Shown one piece after another: positions 42,547 through 51,066 of a DNA stretch of 64,000 nt. Within the stretch, counting starts at the first letter, position 1; each line of letters begins with the position of its first letter. Location: the NCBI RefSeq assembly GCF_014199935.1, contig NZ_JACHOP010000027.1, positions 1 through 64,000 on the forward strand. Reading direction: 5' to 3'. The stretch comes from Methylorubrum rhodinum (GTDB taxonomy: Bacteria; Pseudomonadota; Alphaproteobacteria; Rhizobiales; Beijerinckiaceae). Under the pieces are notes generated by a model, which saw only the letters and a program-made list of their open reading frames with translations, made no database searches and had not been told where the DNA came from. Position numbers and translations under genes: made by a program.

Positions 42547-43722
42547 TTAGCGCAGCAGCGCGCGCATGGCGCCGTCGAGGCCTTCGAGCGTCAGCGGGAA
42601 CATCCGGTCGGAGAAGATGCGGCGAACCATGCCGATCGACTGGGTGTAGGGCCAGTTCTCCGGCGGCACGGGATTGAGCCAGACCGCCTTCGGGAAATGG
42701 CCGAGCACCCGTTCGAGCCAGACCGCGCCCGCCTCCTCGTTCCAGTGCTCGACCGAGCCGCCCGGATGGGCGATCTCGTAGGGGCTCATGGAGGCGTCGC
42801 CCACGAACACCACCCGGTAATCCGACGGATAGGTGCGGATCACGTCGAGGAGCGGGATGCGCTCGTCGTGGCGACGATGGTTTTCCGTCCACACCGCCTC
42901 GTAGGGGCAGTTGTGGAAGTAGAAATGGGCGAAGTGCTTGAACTCGGAGCGGGCGGCGGAAAAAAGCTCCTCGGCCAGTTCCACGTGCCAGTCCATCGAG
43001 CCGCCGACATCGAGGAACAGCAGCACCTTCACGGCATTGCGCCGCTCCGGCCTGAGTTTCACGTCGATGAAGCCCTTGCGGGCGCTCTCGCGGATGGTGC
43101 CGTCGAGGTCGAGCTCGTCGGCCGCCCCGGTGCGGGCGAAGCGGCGCAGGCGGCGAAGCGCCACCCGCATGGAGCGGGTGCCGAGTTCGCGGCTGTCGTC
43201 GAGGTCCTTGAATTCGCGCTTGTCCCACACCTTCACCGCGCGGAAGTGGCGGTTGCCGTCCTGGCCGATGCGGATGCCCTCGGGGTTGTAGCCGTAGGCG
43301 CCGAAGGGGGAGGTGCCGCCGGTGCCGATCCATTTCGAGCCGCCCTGGTGCCGCCCCTTCTGTTCGGCGAAGCGCTGCTTCAGGGTCTCGAACAGCTTGT
43401 CCCAGCCGAGCGCCTTCAACTCGGCCTTCTCCTCCTCGGTGAGGTATTTTTCCGCGAGCTTCCTCAGCCATTCCTCGGGGATGGCCGCGGGCTCCACCGC
43501 CTCGTCCAGCGTCTCCAACCCCCTGAAGACCGTGGAAAAGACCCGGTCGAACCGATCGAGATGGGCCTCGTCCTTCACCAGCACCGTGCGGGCGAGGACG
43601 TAGAACGCCTCGACGCGCTTCTCGGGCAGGTCCCGCTCCATCGCCTGCAGCAGAGTGAGGTACTCGCGCAGCGTGACCGGGACGCGGGCCTCGCGCAGGC
43701 TCGTGAAGAAGGACAGCAGCAT
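42547..43722 (-). CDS. CoxE-like von Willebrand factor A domain protein
   Basis: This 391-aa protein starts MLLSFFTSLREARVPVTLREY, the typical N-terminus of CoxE-like VWA proteins. The C-terminal VWA domain (about 200-390) has the MIDAS motif LFLDVGGSMD and a later YPSDYRVVFVGDASMSPYEI. Family members usually work with an MoxR AAA+ ATPase to mature metal enzymes or complexes. No MoxR gene lies in this window. The family's VWA/MoxR partnership is known; the target here is not. Confidence 0.88.
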   Translation of the reverse strand: MLLSFFTSLREARVPVTLREYLTLLQAMERDLPEKRVEAFYVLARTVLVKDEAHLDRFDRVFSTVFRGLETLDEAVEPAAIPEEWLRKLAEKYLTEEEKAELKALGWDKLFETLKQRFAEQKGRHQGGSKWIGTGGTSPFGAYGYNPEGIRIGQDGNRHFRAVKVWDKREFKDLDDSRELGTRSMRVALRRLRRFARTGAADELDLDGTIRESARKGFIDVKLRPERRNAVKVLLFLDVGGSMDWHVELAEELFSAARSEFKHFAHFYFHNCPYEAVWTENHRRHDERIPLLDVIRTYPSDYRVVFVGDASMSPYEIAHPGGSVEHWNEEAGAVWLERVLGHFPKAVWLNPVPPENWPYTQSIGMVRRIFSDRMFPLTLEGLDGAMRALLR

Positions 43723-43946
43723 CCGGCCTAAACGCCCGAGGCCCGCCCGCGGGTCAAGCCGAGCCTCACGCCAAGGCCGCGGACCGACCGCCGACGCCTG
43801 CGGCAAAGAATGAACGACTCCTGTGGAAGACGCCCGATTCCGGTGGATATCCCTCCCATGAGTCTTTCGGCCGGGGACACAACCGTCATCCGAGTCATTG
43901 AAGCTCCGTCCCGCAATGAAGAGCGAGTCCGTGACTTGACGACAGG

Positions 43947-44378
43947 ATGAAGCCGATGCCCGTGGTCTTGCGGTCCCTGAGCGATTTCAAAAAATTCCTG
44001 CGCAAGCCCGGGGCGACGATTCAGATCGTGCAGAACACCTTCGTCGATCGGCAGGACGCGGCCTCCCGCGAGACCTATCGGCGCAAGGGCCTGTACGAGC
44101 CGCGGACCCTGCGGGCCCTGTCGAAGCGGGCGGCGGTGTTCGACGTGCGCGGCCACGACACCACGGTGTGGCTCTACTGGGACCGCGGCACCCGCCACTG
44201 GCGCTTCTCCGGCGACACCGTGACGGTGCCGCTCCACGCCACGCTGGGACCGCCGGACGCCGTGGTCTACCGCTGCAGCCTGCCCGAGCCGGAGACGCCG
44301 CGTCCAGCCCGTTCGCGTCCGGCGGACAGCCAGGCGCGAGACCCGCGCGTCGCGCAGCAGGCCGCGTTCGGATTCTGA
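43947..44378 (+). CDS. Hypothetical protein
   Basis: This 143-aa protein has ACAGG just before the ATG. It has a basic N-terminus (LSDFKKFLRKPGATIQIVQN), a predicted strand-rich middle (RAAVFDVRGHDTTVWLYWDRG, HWRFSGDTVTVPLH) and a disordered Pro/Arg tail. I recognise no family. Codon use is native. It is monocistronic as far as I can see, with mucR following after a long leader. Confidence 0.6.
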   Translation: MKPMPVVLRSLSDFKKFLRKPGATIQIVQNTFVDRQDAASRETYRRKGLYEPRTLRALSKRAAVFDVRGHDTTVWLYWDRGTRHWRFSGDTVTVPLHATLGPPDAVVYRCSLPEPETPRPARSRPADSQARDPRVAQQAAFGF

Positions 44379-44746
44379 CGCCCCACGACAGTCGGCGCGC
44401 GGTCGCGAACCGCCCTCGATCCATCCAATATCGACATTCGGGATCTAGGTTCGCGCCTCGACCGGTTCTGTTCGGCGTGACCTCTTCACGATCCTGTGAA
44501 CCACCCGAATCAACCGGGTCGCCATCGCGTCTCGATCAAACCTCAGCTTGCGCACATCACCTGACACATCACCTTGAACGTCTCGGATCGACCGATGCGG
44601 ACGGGCAGATCGCTCGAAACACCGCACGGCCTCACACGATTTCTCGATTTTTGCAGTCACTTCGTGGGAAAACACCCCGAAACCCACTTGCACTATGCGC
44701 TGATCCTTATACTTCAAAGAACGAGGGGCAAATCAGGAATTCCAGC
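44379..44746. other. Long leader region upstream of mucR
   Basis: I support no gene in these 368 bases. The part from about 44400 to 44740 is richer in A/T than its surroundings, as expected for MucR-family autoregulatory regions with A/T-rich binding sites, but specific operators cannot be assigned by eye. Confidence 0.4.
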
Positions 44747-45280
44747 ATGTCAGAAACCAGTCAGGTGTCTCAGCTCGATCGTGTCGAACTCGCCGCCGAT
44801 CTCGTCTCGGCCTATGTCTCGAACAACTCTCTCCCGTCGGCCGAGCTTCCGGCCCTGATCACGCAGGTGCACGCGGCCCTGACCGGCCTTTCTGCGCCGC
44901 AGGCGCCCAAGGAAGAAGAGATCGAGAAGGCCTCGACCACCCAGATCAAGAAATCGATCACGCCGGACGCGCTGATCTCCTTCATCGACGGCAAGCCCTA
45001 CAAGACGCTCAAGCGCCACCTGACCACGCACGGCCTGGACATCGAGGGCTATCGCCGCCGCTACGGCCTGCCGTCCGACTACCCGACCGTCTCGGCGAAC
45101 TATTCGGCGGCCCGCTCGGCCCTCGCCAAGGATCTCGGCCTCGGCCAGCAGCGCCGCAAGCCTTCGCCCAAGGCGGCCGCCGACGACGCCACCGTCTCCG
45201 AGGCGCCCGCCCCGGCCCCGCGCAAGGGCGCGACCGGCGAGGGCCGCAAGACCGGCGGACGCCGCAAGGCCGCAGCCTGA
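44747..45280 (+). CDS. mucR: Ros/MucR-family transcriptional regulator
   Basis: This 177-aa protein has the Ros/MucR core: VELAADLVSAYVSNNSL, the acidic linker, then KKSITPDALISFIDGKPY, KTLKRHLTTHGLDIEGYRRR and YGLPSDYPTVSANYSAARS, with a basic Ala/Lys/Arg tail. MucR proteins are H-NS-like global repressors that bind A/T-rich DNA. In the zinc-finger position the first Cys seen in canonical members (ICLEDG) is Ser (ISFIDG), so metal binding is probably lost, as in some Mesorhizobium homologues. A second copy at 54744-55511 is nearly identical from about the tenth residue. Confidence 0.93.
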   Translation: MSETSQVSQLDRVELAADLVSAYVSNNSLPSAELPALITQVHAALTGLSAPQAPKEEEIEKASTTQIKKSITPDALISFIDGKPYKTLKRHLTTHGLDIEGYRRRYGLPSDYPTVSANYSAARSALAKDLGLGQQRRKPSPKAAADDATVSEAPAPAPRKGATGEGRKTGGRRKAAA

Positions 45281-45489
45281 TCCGACGCCGGCCAATCGAA
45301 GGACCATCCCATCGCGCCATCGCGATGGGACGAACCGATGACGGGCGGCTCGTGCTTTGAGAGCCGTAAGAGAGAAGAATTGCAGATCAATGCAACGGTC
45401 GCCGATCTGATTTCAGCGGTCGCGTCGTCTCTCCGGCACTGTAGCGCCGCTGGATCGCCTCGCCGTCATGCGCATCCGCCTTGTCCCGC

Positions 45490-45520
45490 CCGAAGTCGGA
45501 CCTGCCCGACTTCGGTCTTT
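45490..45520 (+). terminator. Intrinsic terminator downstream of mucR
   Basis: CCGAAGTCGG and CCGACTTCGG form a perfect 10-bp stem with a 6-nt loop, followed by TCTTT. It lies about 210 nt after the mucR stop. I see no gene in 45281-45689. Confidence 0.6.
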
Positions 45521-45620
45521 GCTTGCCGATCCGGGGCGGGCCGGGGATCGGTTGGGGAGAGGGGGAAGCAGCAGCCTCCGTGCGGATTGACCAAAGCGTG
45601 GCACGGAGCGAGCACGGCAT

Positions 45621-45660
45621 GAACGAGAAGAGGCCGCCCGGAGGCGGCCTCTTCTCGTTC
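45621..45660. terminator. Strong hairpin terminator after the sigma factor gene
   Basis: Positions 45621-45638 and 45643-45660 form a perfect 18-bp stem with a 4-nt loop, 30 nt past the 3' end of the minus-strand sigma factor gene. No long T-run follows, but the stem is very stable. Confidence 0.75.
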
Positions 45661-45689
45661 GCAGACGGGTCGGCGAGGAAACGCGCCGA

Positions 45690-46424
45690 TCAGGCGTCCG
45701 GCATCGCCGACTGGATGAGCCGGTCGGAGGAGAGGTCCTCCTCGTCGTAGCCGAGCAGCTCGGCCAAGCGCCCGCGGGCGCGGCTGACGCGGCTCTTCAC
45801 GGTGCCGACCTTGCAGCCCATGATGGTGGCGGCCTCCTCGTAGGAGACGCCCTCGGCGCCGACCAGCACCAGCGCCTCGCGCTGGTCCGGCGGCAGCTTG
45901 GCGAGCGCCGTCTGGAGGTCTTCCACGTCGAGCCGGTCGCCCTGGTGGGGGGCGGTGGCCAGCCGCGCGGCGTAGGAGCCGTCCTGGTCCTCGACCTCGC
46001 GCACGCGCTTGCGGTGGTCCGAGTAGAAGATGTTGCGCAGGATCGTGAAGAGCCACGCGTTGAGGTTGGTGCCGGGCTGGAACCGGGCACGGTGCTGCCA
46101 GCCCTTAAGCAGGGTGTCCTGCACGAGGTCGTCGGAGCGGGCCGGGTTCGAGGTCAGCGACAGGGCAAAGGCGCGCAAGCTCGGCACGGCGGCGAGCAGG
46201 CCGTTGCGGAACTCCGGGTCCACCCGCTCGCCCTGCGCCTTGAGGGCGGCTTCGAGCTTGCCGATCAGGTCGGAGAAGCGGACGGGCGTGTCCTCGCCCG
46301 CACCCAGCGTCTCGTAGACGGTGCGCAGGTGGTCGCCGAGATGGGTGCGGATGGAATCGGTGAGCTTGGGCCGGCCGTCGGTCATCGCGGGGCGATCCAG
46401 GGTGGCGTCGGTGTCGTTGTGCAT
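45690..46424 (-). CDS. EcfG-type general-stress sigma factor with fused NepR-like N-terminal domain
   Basis: This is a 244-aa protein from ATG 46424. Residues about 22-62 read IRTHLGDHLRTVYETL, then TPVRFSDLIGKLEAAL. This matches the NepR anti-sigma pattern LGxxLRxxYxxx...PVPxRFxDLxxxL. Sigma region 2 follows (about 75-140: SDDLVQDTLLKGW, GTNLNAWLFTILRN) and sigma region 4 (about 166-220: LAKLPPDQREALVLVGAEG, VGTVKSRVSRARGRL). The sigma part is of EcfG (ECF15) type. EcfG directs the alphaproteobacterial general stress response and is normally inhibited by a separate NepR and released by PhyR. Fusion in cis suggests self-inhibition or a different release mechanism. Confidence 0.85.
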   Translation of the reverse strand: MHNDTDATLDRPAMTDGRPKLTDSIRTHLGDHLRTVYETLGAGEDTPVRFSDLIGKLEAALKAQGERVDPEFRNGLLAAVPSLRAFALSLTSNPARSDDLVQDTLLKGWQHRARFQPGTNLNAWLFTILRNIFYSDHRKRVREVEDQDGSYAARLATAPHQGDRLDVEDLQTALAKLPPDQREALVLVGAEGVSYEEAATIMGCKVGTVKSRVSRARGRLAELLGYDEEDLSSDRLIQSAMPDA

Positions 46425-46747
46425 CGGGCTCTGGCGATCACTGGAACGGCGTGGGTCTCGGGCGGCAATCGCAGGTCCGAGCGCGGCTTTAACATAGTTG
46501 TAGCGCATCGGACGCCCCGGCGCACCCTTGCGCCGCCGAATACGGCTGCGCTTGCGCAGTCTGGGGCGTGGAGGCCACACCCTTTCAGGAGATGGCCCTG
46601 CCGCACCGGCACGAGGATGCGGCAAATCGGACGAGGCGGCGCCGGATCGCGAAACCTTTACCGAATTGTCGTCAATTCGCGGATGTCACGAACTCGGACG
46701 AGCGAGCGGCGCGGTCTCCAGACCTCTCGCCGTCATTGAACCTCTCG

Positions 46748-46889
46748 CCGTCATTCCGGGGCCGCGGAGCGGAACCCGGAACCCACCCGAGATGCATGGC
46801 AGCGTGCTGTGTCGCGGCCCGTCGTGGATTGCACGCCTCCGGCGCGCCCCTTCGGGTCCGGGTTCGCTTGCGGCGCCCCGGAATGACGG
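46748..46889. repeat. Palindromic intergenic repeat, copy 3 (inverted)
   Basis: Ends are GTCATTCCGGGG (46749 on) and CCCCGGAATGAC (to about 46887). Its right half is the reverse complement of the left half of copy 2, including CCTCCGGCGCGCCCCTTCGG. The preceding 25 bases contain a second GCCGTCATT start, forming a short direct repeat (ACCTCTCGCCGTCATT at about 46722 and 46739). Nothing else is seen in 46425-46900. Confidence 0.85.
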
Positions 46890-46900
46890 CCGCCCCCCGA

Positions 46901-47674
46901 TCAGTGCCCGATCACCCGCACGTCGCCGTCGGTGAGGACCAGGGTGTCGCCGCGCGACAGCTCGGTCCAGGTCTCGTCGCGGGTGAGCGCGCGGGTGGCG
47001 ATCACGGTGACGATGTCGGTCTGCGTGGTCTCCTGCGCGAAATCGACCCGCCAGTCCTCGTCGATCAGGGTCGCGGTGCCGAAGGGCGCGCGGCGGGTGA
47101 GGTAGCACAGGCGCTTGCCGCAATGGGCGTAGAGGGTGCGGCTGTCGGTGAGCAGCATGTTGAACACGCCGAGGCCCGACATCTCGCGGGCGAGTTCGGC
47201 GATGACGGCTTCGAGCCGGGCCGGGCGCGGCGGCTTGGGGAAGCGTGCCTGCAGCTGCGACAGCATCCAGCAGAAGGCATGCTCGCTGTCGGTGGTGCCG
47301 ATCGGCTCGAAGCCGCCGAGGGTGAGCCGCTTCACCCCCTTGAGCTGGCCGTTATGGGCGAAGGTCCAGCGCCGGCCCCACAATTCGCGGGAGAAGGGGT
47401 GGGTGTTCTCCAGGCTGACCCGGCCGCGATTGGCCTTGCGCACGTGGGCGACGACGATGCGGCTCTTGATCGGATAGCGGCGCAGGAGCTTGGCGAGTTC
47501 GGAGCGGGCGCTGGGCTCCGGATCGTGGAACGCGCGGCAGCCGCGGCCCTCGTAGAAGGTGATGCCCCAGCCGTCGGCGTGGGGGCCGGTCTCGCCGCCG
47601 CGCTTGGCGAGCGCCGCGAACGAGAAGCGGATGTCGGTCGGCACGTTCGCGCTCATTCCGAGCAGTTCGCACAT
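46901..47674 (-). CDS. Class II glutamine amidotransferase (YafJ/EgtC-like)
   Basis: This 257-aa Ntn-hydrolase begins MCELLGMSAN, with Cys2 as the expected nucleophile once Met is removed. Other glutaminase motifs are RGGETGPHADGWGITFYEG, HVRKANRGRVSLENTHPF, WTFAHNGQLKG and GTTDSEHAFCWML. Proteins of this YafJ type hydrolyse an amide, but the physiological acceptor is not known. The neighbours do not include ergothioneine genes, so the EgtC role is unlikely. Confidence 0.93.
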   Translation of the reverse strand: MCELLGMSANVPTDIRFSFAALAKRGGETGPHADGWGITFYEGRGCRAFHDPEPSARSELAKLLRRYPIKSRIVVAHVRKANRGRVSLENTHPFSRELWGRRWTFAHNGQLKGVKRLTLGGFEPIGTTDSEHAFCWMLSQLQARFPKPPRPARLEAVIAELAREMSGLGVFNMLLTDSRTLYAHCGKRLCYLTRRAPFGTATLIDEDWRVDFAQETTQTDIVTVIATRALTRDETWTELSRGDTLVLTDGDVRVIGH

Positions 47675-47778
47675 GGGTCGCCGGGGTCTGTTCGGTGTCG
47701 CGCGGGAAAAGCCTGACGGGAGGGCGACTTTAGAGCGCGCGCCGCGGAAAGGGAGAGTTTTTCCGCGCAAAAAGCCGC

Positions 47779-48942
47779 TCAACGCCTCTGAGTGAAGCGC
47801 GCGGCGGCCTCGCGGCCGGGCCAGGCCGGGGTGACGGCGAGCCCCGGAAACAGGCGCCGCAGGGGCGGGGTCAGGCCCATCGCGAGCCCGGCGACGCCGG
47901 CCAGCGCCAGCAGGTCCGTCATCCCGATGCGGAAGGCGCCGGTGAAGGCGGGGGTGACGAACCACGCCATCTCGGCGAGATGGGCCGCGACGGCCAGCGC
48001 CGCGACGAGCCGGGTGCGGTTCTCGCCCGGCCGCACGGTCAGCGCGGCGGCGAGCGCCACGACGATCCCGGAGGCGAACACCAGCACGTGGCCCGCCGTC
48101 CCGCCGCGGGCGCCGTACCACGCCGCCGCACTCGCGTCGGAGCCGAGCATCAGGAACTGCACCGCGTGCAGGCCCGCCGAGACGAGGAGCAGCACGGCGA
48201 GCGGCGTCATCCGGTCGTGGCGGCGCCGGGCCGGGCCGATGTCGGGCGGGGCGATCAGGATCGCGGCGGCGAGCGCGAGGCTCGACCACGCCGCCATGGC
48301 GAGCAGGCCGAAGGCGGCGGCGTGGAAGCGCCCGTCCACCGCCATCACGAGGTCGTCGGCGGCGAGCGTCCCGACGACGGTGTGAAGCCCTAGCCCGAGC
48401 ACCGCCCGCCCGTCGTCGATCCGCCCGGCCTTGCCCCAGGGCTCGCCGCCGCGCCGGGCGAACAGCAGCGCGAGGCCGATCCACAGGGCGAAGTAGAGGA
48501 GAAGCCTGCCCGCGAAGGCGGGCCCCGAGAACCACAGGGCGGCGAAGGATCCGTGCGGGTCGCTTCCTTGCGTCCAGGGATAGAGCAGCGGGGCGAGGAA
48601 CGGGATCGGCAGGGCGAGCAAAGCGGCCACCGGCATCAGGGCGAGCAGGCCGCGCAGGGTTTCCAGAAGAGCGGTCTCGGGCTGCGGGCGCCACGCATCG
48701 GCCCGCTCGATCATGATGGCGACGGGCAGCGCGCCCGCCGGCAGGGCGAGCAGGCAGGTCCAGGCCGCGAGATAGGACGGGGCGAGCCGGGCCGGCCCGT
48801 CGAGCCACCAGACCAGCGCGAGGCAGGCGGCGCCGGCGACGAGGGCGGCCAGCGGGCGCCGGGCCGGGTCGAGGAAGTAACCGCGGGCGGTCTTGGCCCC
48901 CGACGCCTTGCGGGCGGCGGCGCCGCGCTCGTCGACGCTCAT
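47779..48942 (-). CDS. Alternative complex III ActF-like membrane subunit
   Basis: This is a 387-aa protein with about 9-10 TMs. Segments align with ActF-type quinone-binding subunits: SYLAAWTCLLALPAGALPVA, then TLRGLLALMPVAALLALPIP and LLYPWTQGSDPHG, then RLLLYFALWIGLALLFARR. The diagnostic DDLVMAVDGRFHAAAFGLLA corresponds to ActF's DWxMSLxPHWxSTxFG pattern. The ATG overlaps the stop of the upstream gene (ATGA). With the next gene it is an ACIII-like membrane pair, but the haem and iron-sulfur subunits (ActA, ActB, ActE) are absent here. The assignment rests on pattern matching by eye. Confidence 0.65.
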   Translation of the reverse strand: MSVDERGAAARKASGAKTARGYFLDPARRPLAALVAGAACLALVWWLDGPARLAPSYLAAWTCLLALPAGALPVAIMIERADAWRPQPETALLETLRGLLALMPVAALLALPIPFLAPLLYPWTQGSDPHGSFAALWFSGPAFAGRLLLYFALWIGLALLFARRGGEPWGKAGRIDDGRAVLGLGLHTVVGTLAADDLVMAVDGRFHAAAFGLLAMAAWSSLALAAAILIAPPDIGPARRRHDRMTPLAVLLLVSAGLHAVQFLMLGSDASAAAWYGARGGTAGHVLVFASGIVVALAAALTVRPGENRTRLVAALAVAAHLAEMAWFVTPAFTGAFRIGMTDLLALAGVAGLAMGLTPPLRRLFPGLAVTPAWPGREAAARFTQRR

Positions 48943-50801
48943 GGGGCCTCCCCCCGATCCGGGCCGGCCCGGCGGAGCGCCAGCGGGCGCCCGGCCTTCT
49001 CCGGCAGCGCCGACAGGCGCCGGGCGAGTGCACCGGGGGAGGGGGCGTTCTCGCCGGGCCGGAGGGCGGGCCGGACGGTGAGCACGAAGACCTCGCGCCA
49101 GTCCGGCGGCGGTCCGGGCTCGGATGCGGCACGGCGCAGGTGCCACGCCAGGGCGGCGCCGGCCCCGAGGGCGGCGCCCGTCGCCGCCGCGGAGAGCGCC
49201 GGGATCGCCAGCCTGGCCCAGGCGAGGACCGGCACCCCGGCGAGGCCGTCGGGATTCTGCACGGCGAGCCCCACGGCGTGGGCGCCGAGGAAGCCGACGC
49301 TTGCGAGGGCGGCGCCGACGAGCGCCGTCTCCCGCACGGCCCGCTCGTCCCGGTGCAGGGCGGCGGCGGATTCCGGCATCGGCGCGGGGCCGTGGGCGTC
49401 GAGATGCAGGGCTTCGGAGGGCCCGAGGCCGCGCAGGGCCTCGACCAGCCCGGCCTCGGAGGCGAAGGCGGCGGCGAGCCCCGCCCGCGGCGGCGGTCCG
49501 CCGGTTTCCGAGGGGAGGGCGGCCGGCAGGGCCATGGGCCTTCGGTTGTGCAGGAGGGCGAGCCCGCGCATCTCGGCGACCGAGACCGCCGGCACGAGGC
49601 GGAAGGCGGCGAGGAGGACGAGCCCGAACAGGGCGACGGGCCCGGCGAGCGCCGCGAGCAGGCCGGGGAGGGCGTCCGCCCAGCCCGCCACGGGCTGGGC
49701 CGGCGCGATCAGGACGTGGCCGGCGCCCGCGCCGAGGGCGGCCAGCGCGCCGACGAGGCCGAGGGTCACGGGGCTGCGCCGGGCCGCGCCGACCCAGAGC
49801 GCCTGCGTCGGCAGGAGGCCGACGAGCATCAGCGTCCAGAAGGCCGGCGCCCCGGCACCGGCCAGCCGCTCGGCCAGGAGCGCACGCTCGGGGGCCGAGC
49901 CGTAGAGCCCCGCCACCACGGCTTCCGTGACGTGGCAGTAGAGCCCGGCGAGCCCCAGCGCCAGGATCAGGCGCCCGAGGATGTCGAGATGGCGTCCGGT
50001 GACGAAGCCGTCGAAGCCGGGCTCGCGCCGCAGCAGGGCGGCGAGCGTCGCGATGAGCCCCGACGCCGACAGCACGGCACCGACCACGAGGGCCACGGGG
50101 AGCAGGGTGTCGTGGCGGTCGCTCCCCGCGGCGAGCGTCAGGGCGAGGTCGGTCTGGAGGGCGAAGGCCGCGAGGATACCGCCGAGCGCCATCGCCCGGC
50201 AGGCCCGCTCCCAGGCGAGCCATTGCCGCGCCTCGCCGTGCCAGCCCATCGCGGCGCGGCGGGTGAGCCGGGCCCGCCAGGGAATGCGGCGCAGCTCCGG
50301 CCGGTCGCGCAGGGCGGCGAGATCGGGCACCAACGCCGCCGCCCACAGGCCGAAGGCGCAAGCCGCGAGCCCCAGGAGGGCGATGCCGTCGCCGGAGGCG
50401 GGATGCAGGGCCGCGACGGCGCAGGCCGCGAGCGCGGCGGTCTGGGCGAGCCGGCCGATGCCGCAGCGCCAGTCGACGCGGGCGAGCAGCACCAGCGCCG
50501 AGATCGTCAGGCAGCCCGAGGCGAGGCCCGCCCACCAGCCGAACCCCGCCGCGGCGAACGGGGCCCCCCGGGCGCCGAGGAACATCCCGGCGAAGAAAAT
50601 CCAGGCAACCACGACGGCGAGCAGCACCGGGAGGGCGAGCCGCCGGGCGCGGCCGGCGGGCGCGAGCACGGCGCGGGCGGCGGCCGCGCCGATCCCCGCC
50701 ACGGTGACGGAAGGCGACACGACCGGCGCCCCGCGCAGGCGCTCCTCCGCCGAGGGGGCGAGACCCGCCGCGGGGGGAGGGAAGGGCGGACGCCGCGTCA
50801 T
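48939..50801 (-). CDS. ActC (NrfD-like)-ActD fusion membrane protein
   Basis: This is a 620-aa protein from ATG 50801. The first ~420 residues follow the NrfD/ActC pattern: GFGWWAGLASGCLTISALVL, then DWRCGIGRLAQTAAL, PDLAALRDR, MGWHGEARQWL and LPVALVVGAVLSASGLIATL. It continues with TGRHLDILGRLILALGLAGL, and VPAVSVAEMRGL at the end of the NrfD-like part. The last ~180 residues resemble ActD (DUF3341): LAAAFASEAGLVEALRGLGP, then DAHGPAPMPESAAAL and two TMs. ActC and ActD are separate in known complexes. Several usually conserved quinone-site residues look replaced. It is coupled to the ActF-like gene. Confidence 0.65.
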   Translation of the reverse strand: MTRRPPFPPPAAGLAPSAEERLRGAPVVSPSVTVAGIGAAAARAVLAPAGRARRLALPVLLAVVVAWIFFAGMFLGARGAPFAAAGFGWWAGLASGCLTISALVLLARVDWRCGIGRLAQTAALAACAVAALHPASGDGIALLGLAACAFGLWAAALVPDLAALRDRPELRRIPWRARLTRRAAMGWHGEARQWLAWERACRAMALGGILAAFALQTDLALTLAAGSDRHDTLLPVALVVGAVLSASGLIATLAALLRREPGFDGFVTGRHLDILGRLILALGLAGLYCHVTEAVVAGLYGSAPERALLAERLAGAGAPAFWTLMLVGLLPTQALWVGAARRSPVTLGLVGALAALGAGAGHVLIAPAQPVAGWADALPGLLAALAGPVALFGLVLLAAFRLVPAVSVAEMRGLALLHNRRPMALPAALPSETGGPPPRAGLAAAFASEAGLVEALRGLGPSEALHLDAHGPAPMPESAAALHRDERAVRETALVGAALASVGFLGAHAVGLAVQNPDGLAGVPVLAWARLAIPALSAAATGAALGAGAALAWHLRRAASEPGPPPDWREVFVLTVRPALRPGENAPSPGALARRLSALPEKAGRPLALRRAGPDRGEAP

Positions 50802-51066
50802 GACCGCCGGACCGGACCTCTTCTGGTGATGGATGGCAATGCGTTGCACGGAGAGCCGCACGGATCGGGCCGGCGACCCGCCGCGGGATGTGTCCCGGCG
50901 CACCTCAAAGAGCAACCGCCATGGCCGATTGCAATGAGGCCGTCCGGCGCACCGGACTTGCGCCGCCGCCGATCCGTGCGAAGAGGGGCGCGCCCCGCCC
51001 CCGCCGTCTGTCCGAAACCGCCGCGCGAGCCGCCGATGCTCCCTCGAACAGCCGCAAACGGTTTTG

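Noticed and set aside
45490..45520. Considered as a small RNA gene.
   Set aside because: The hairpin followed by TCTTT is enough to explain it as a terminator; no promoter is visible.
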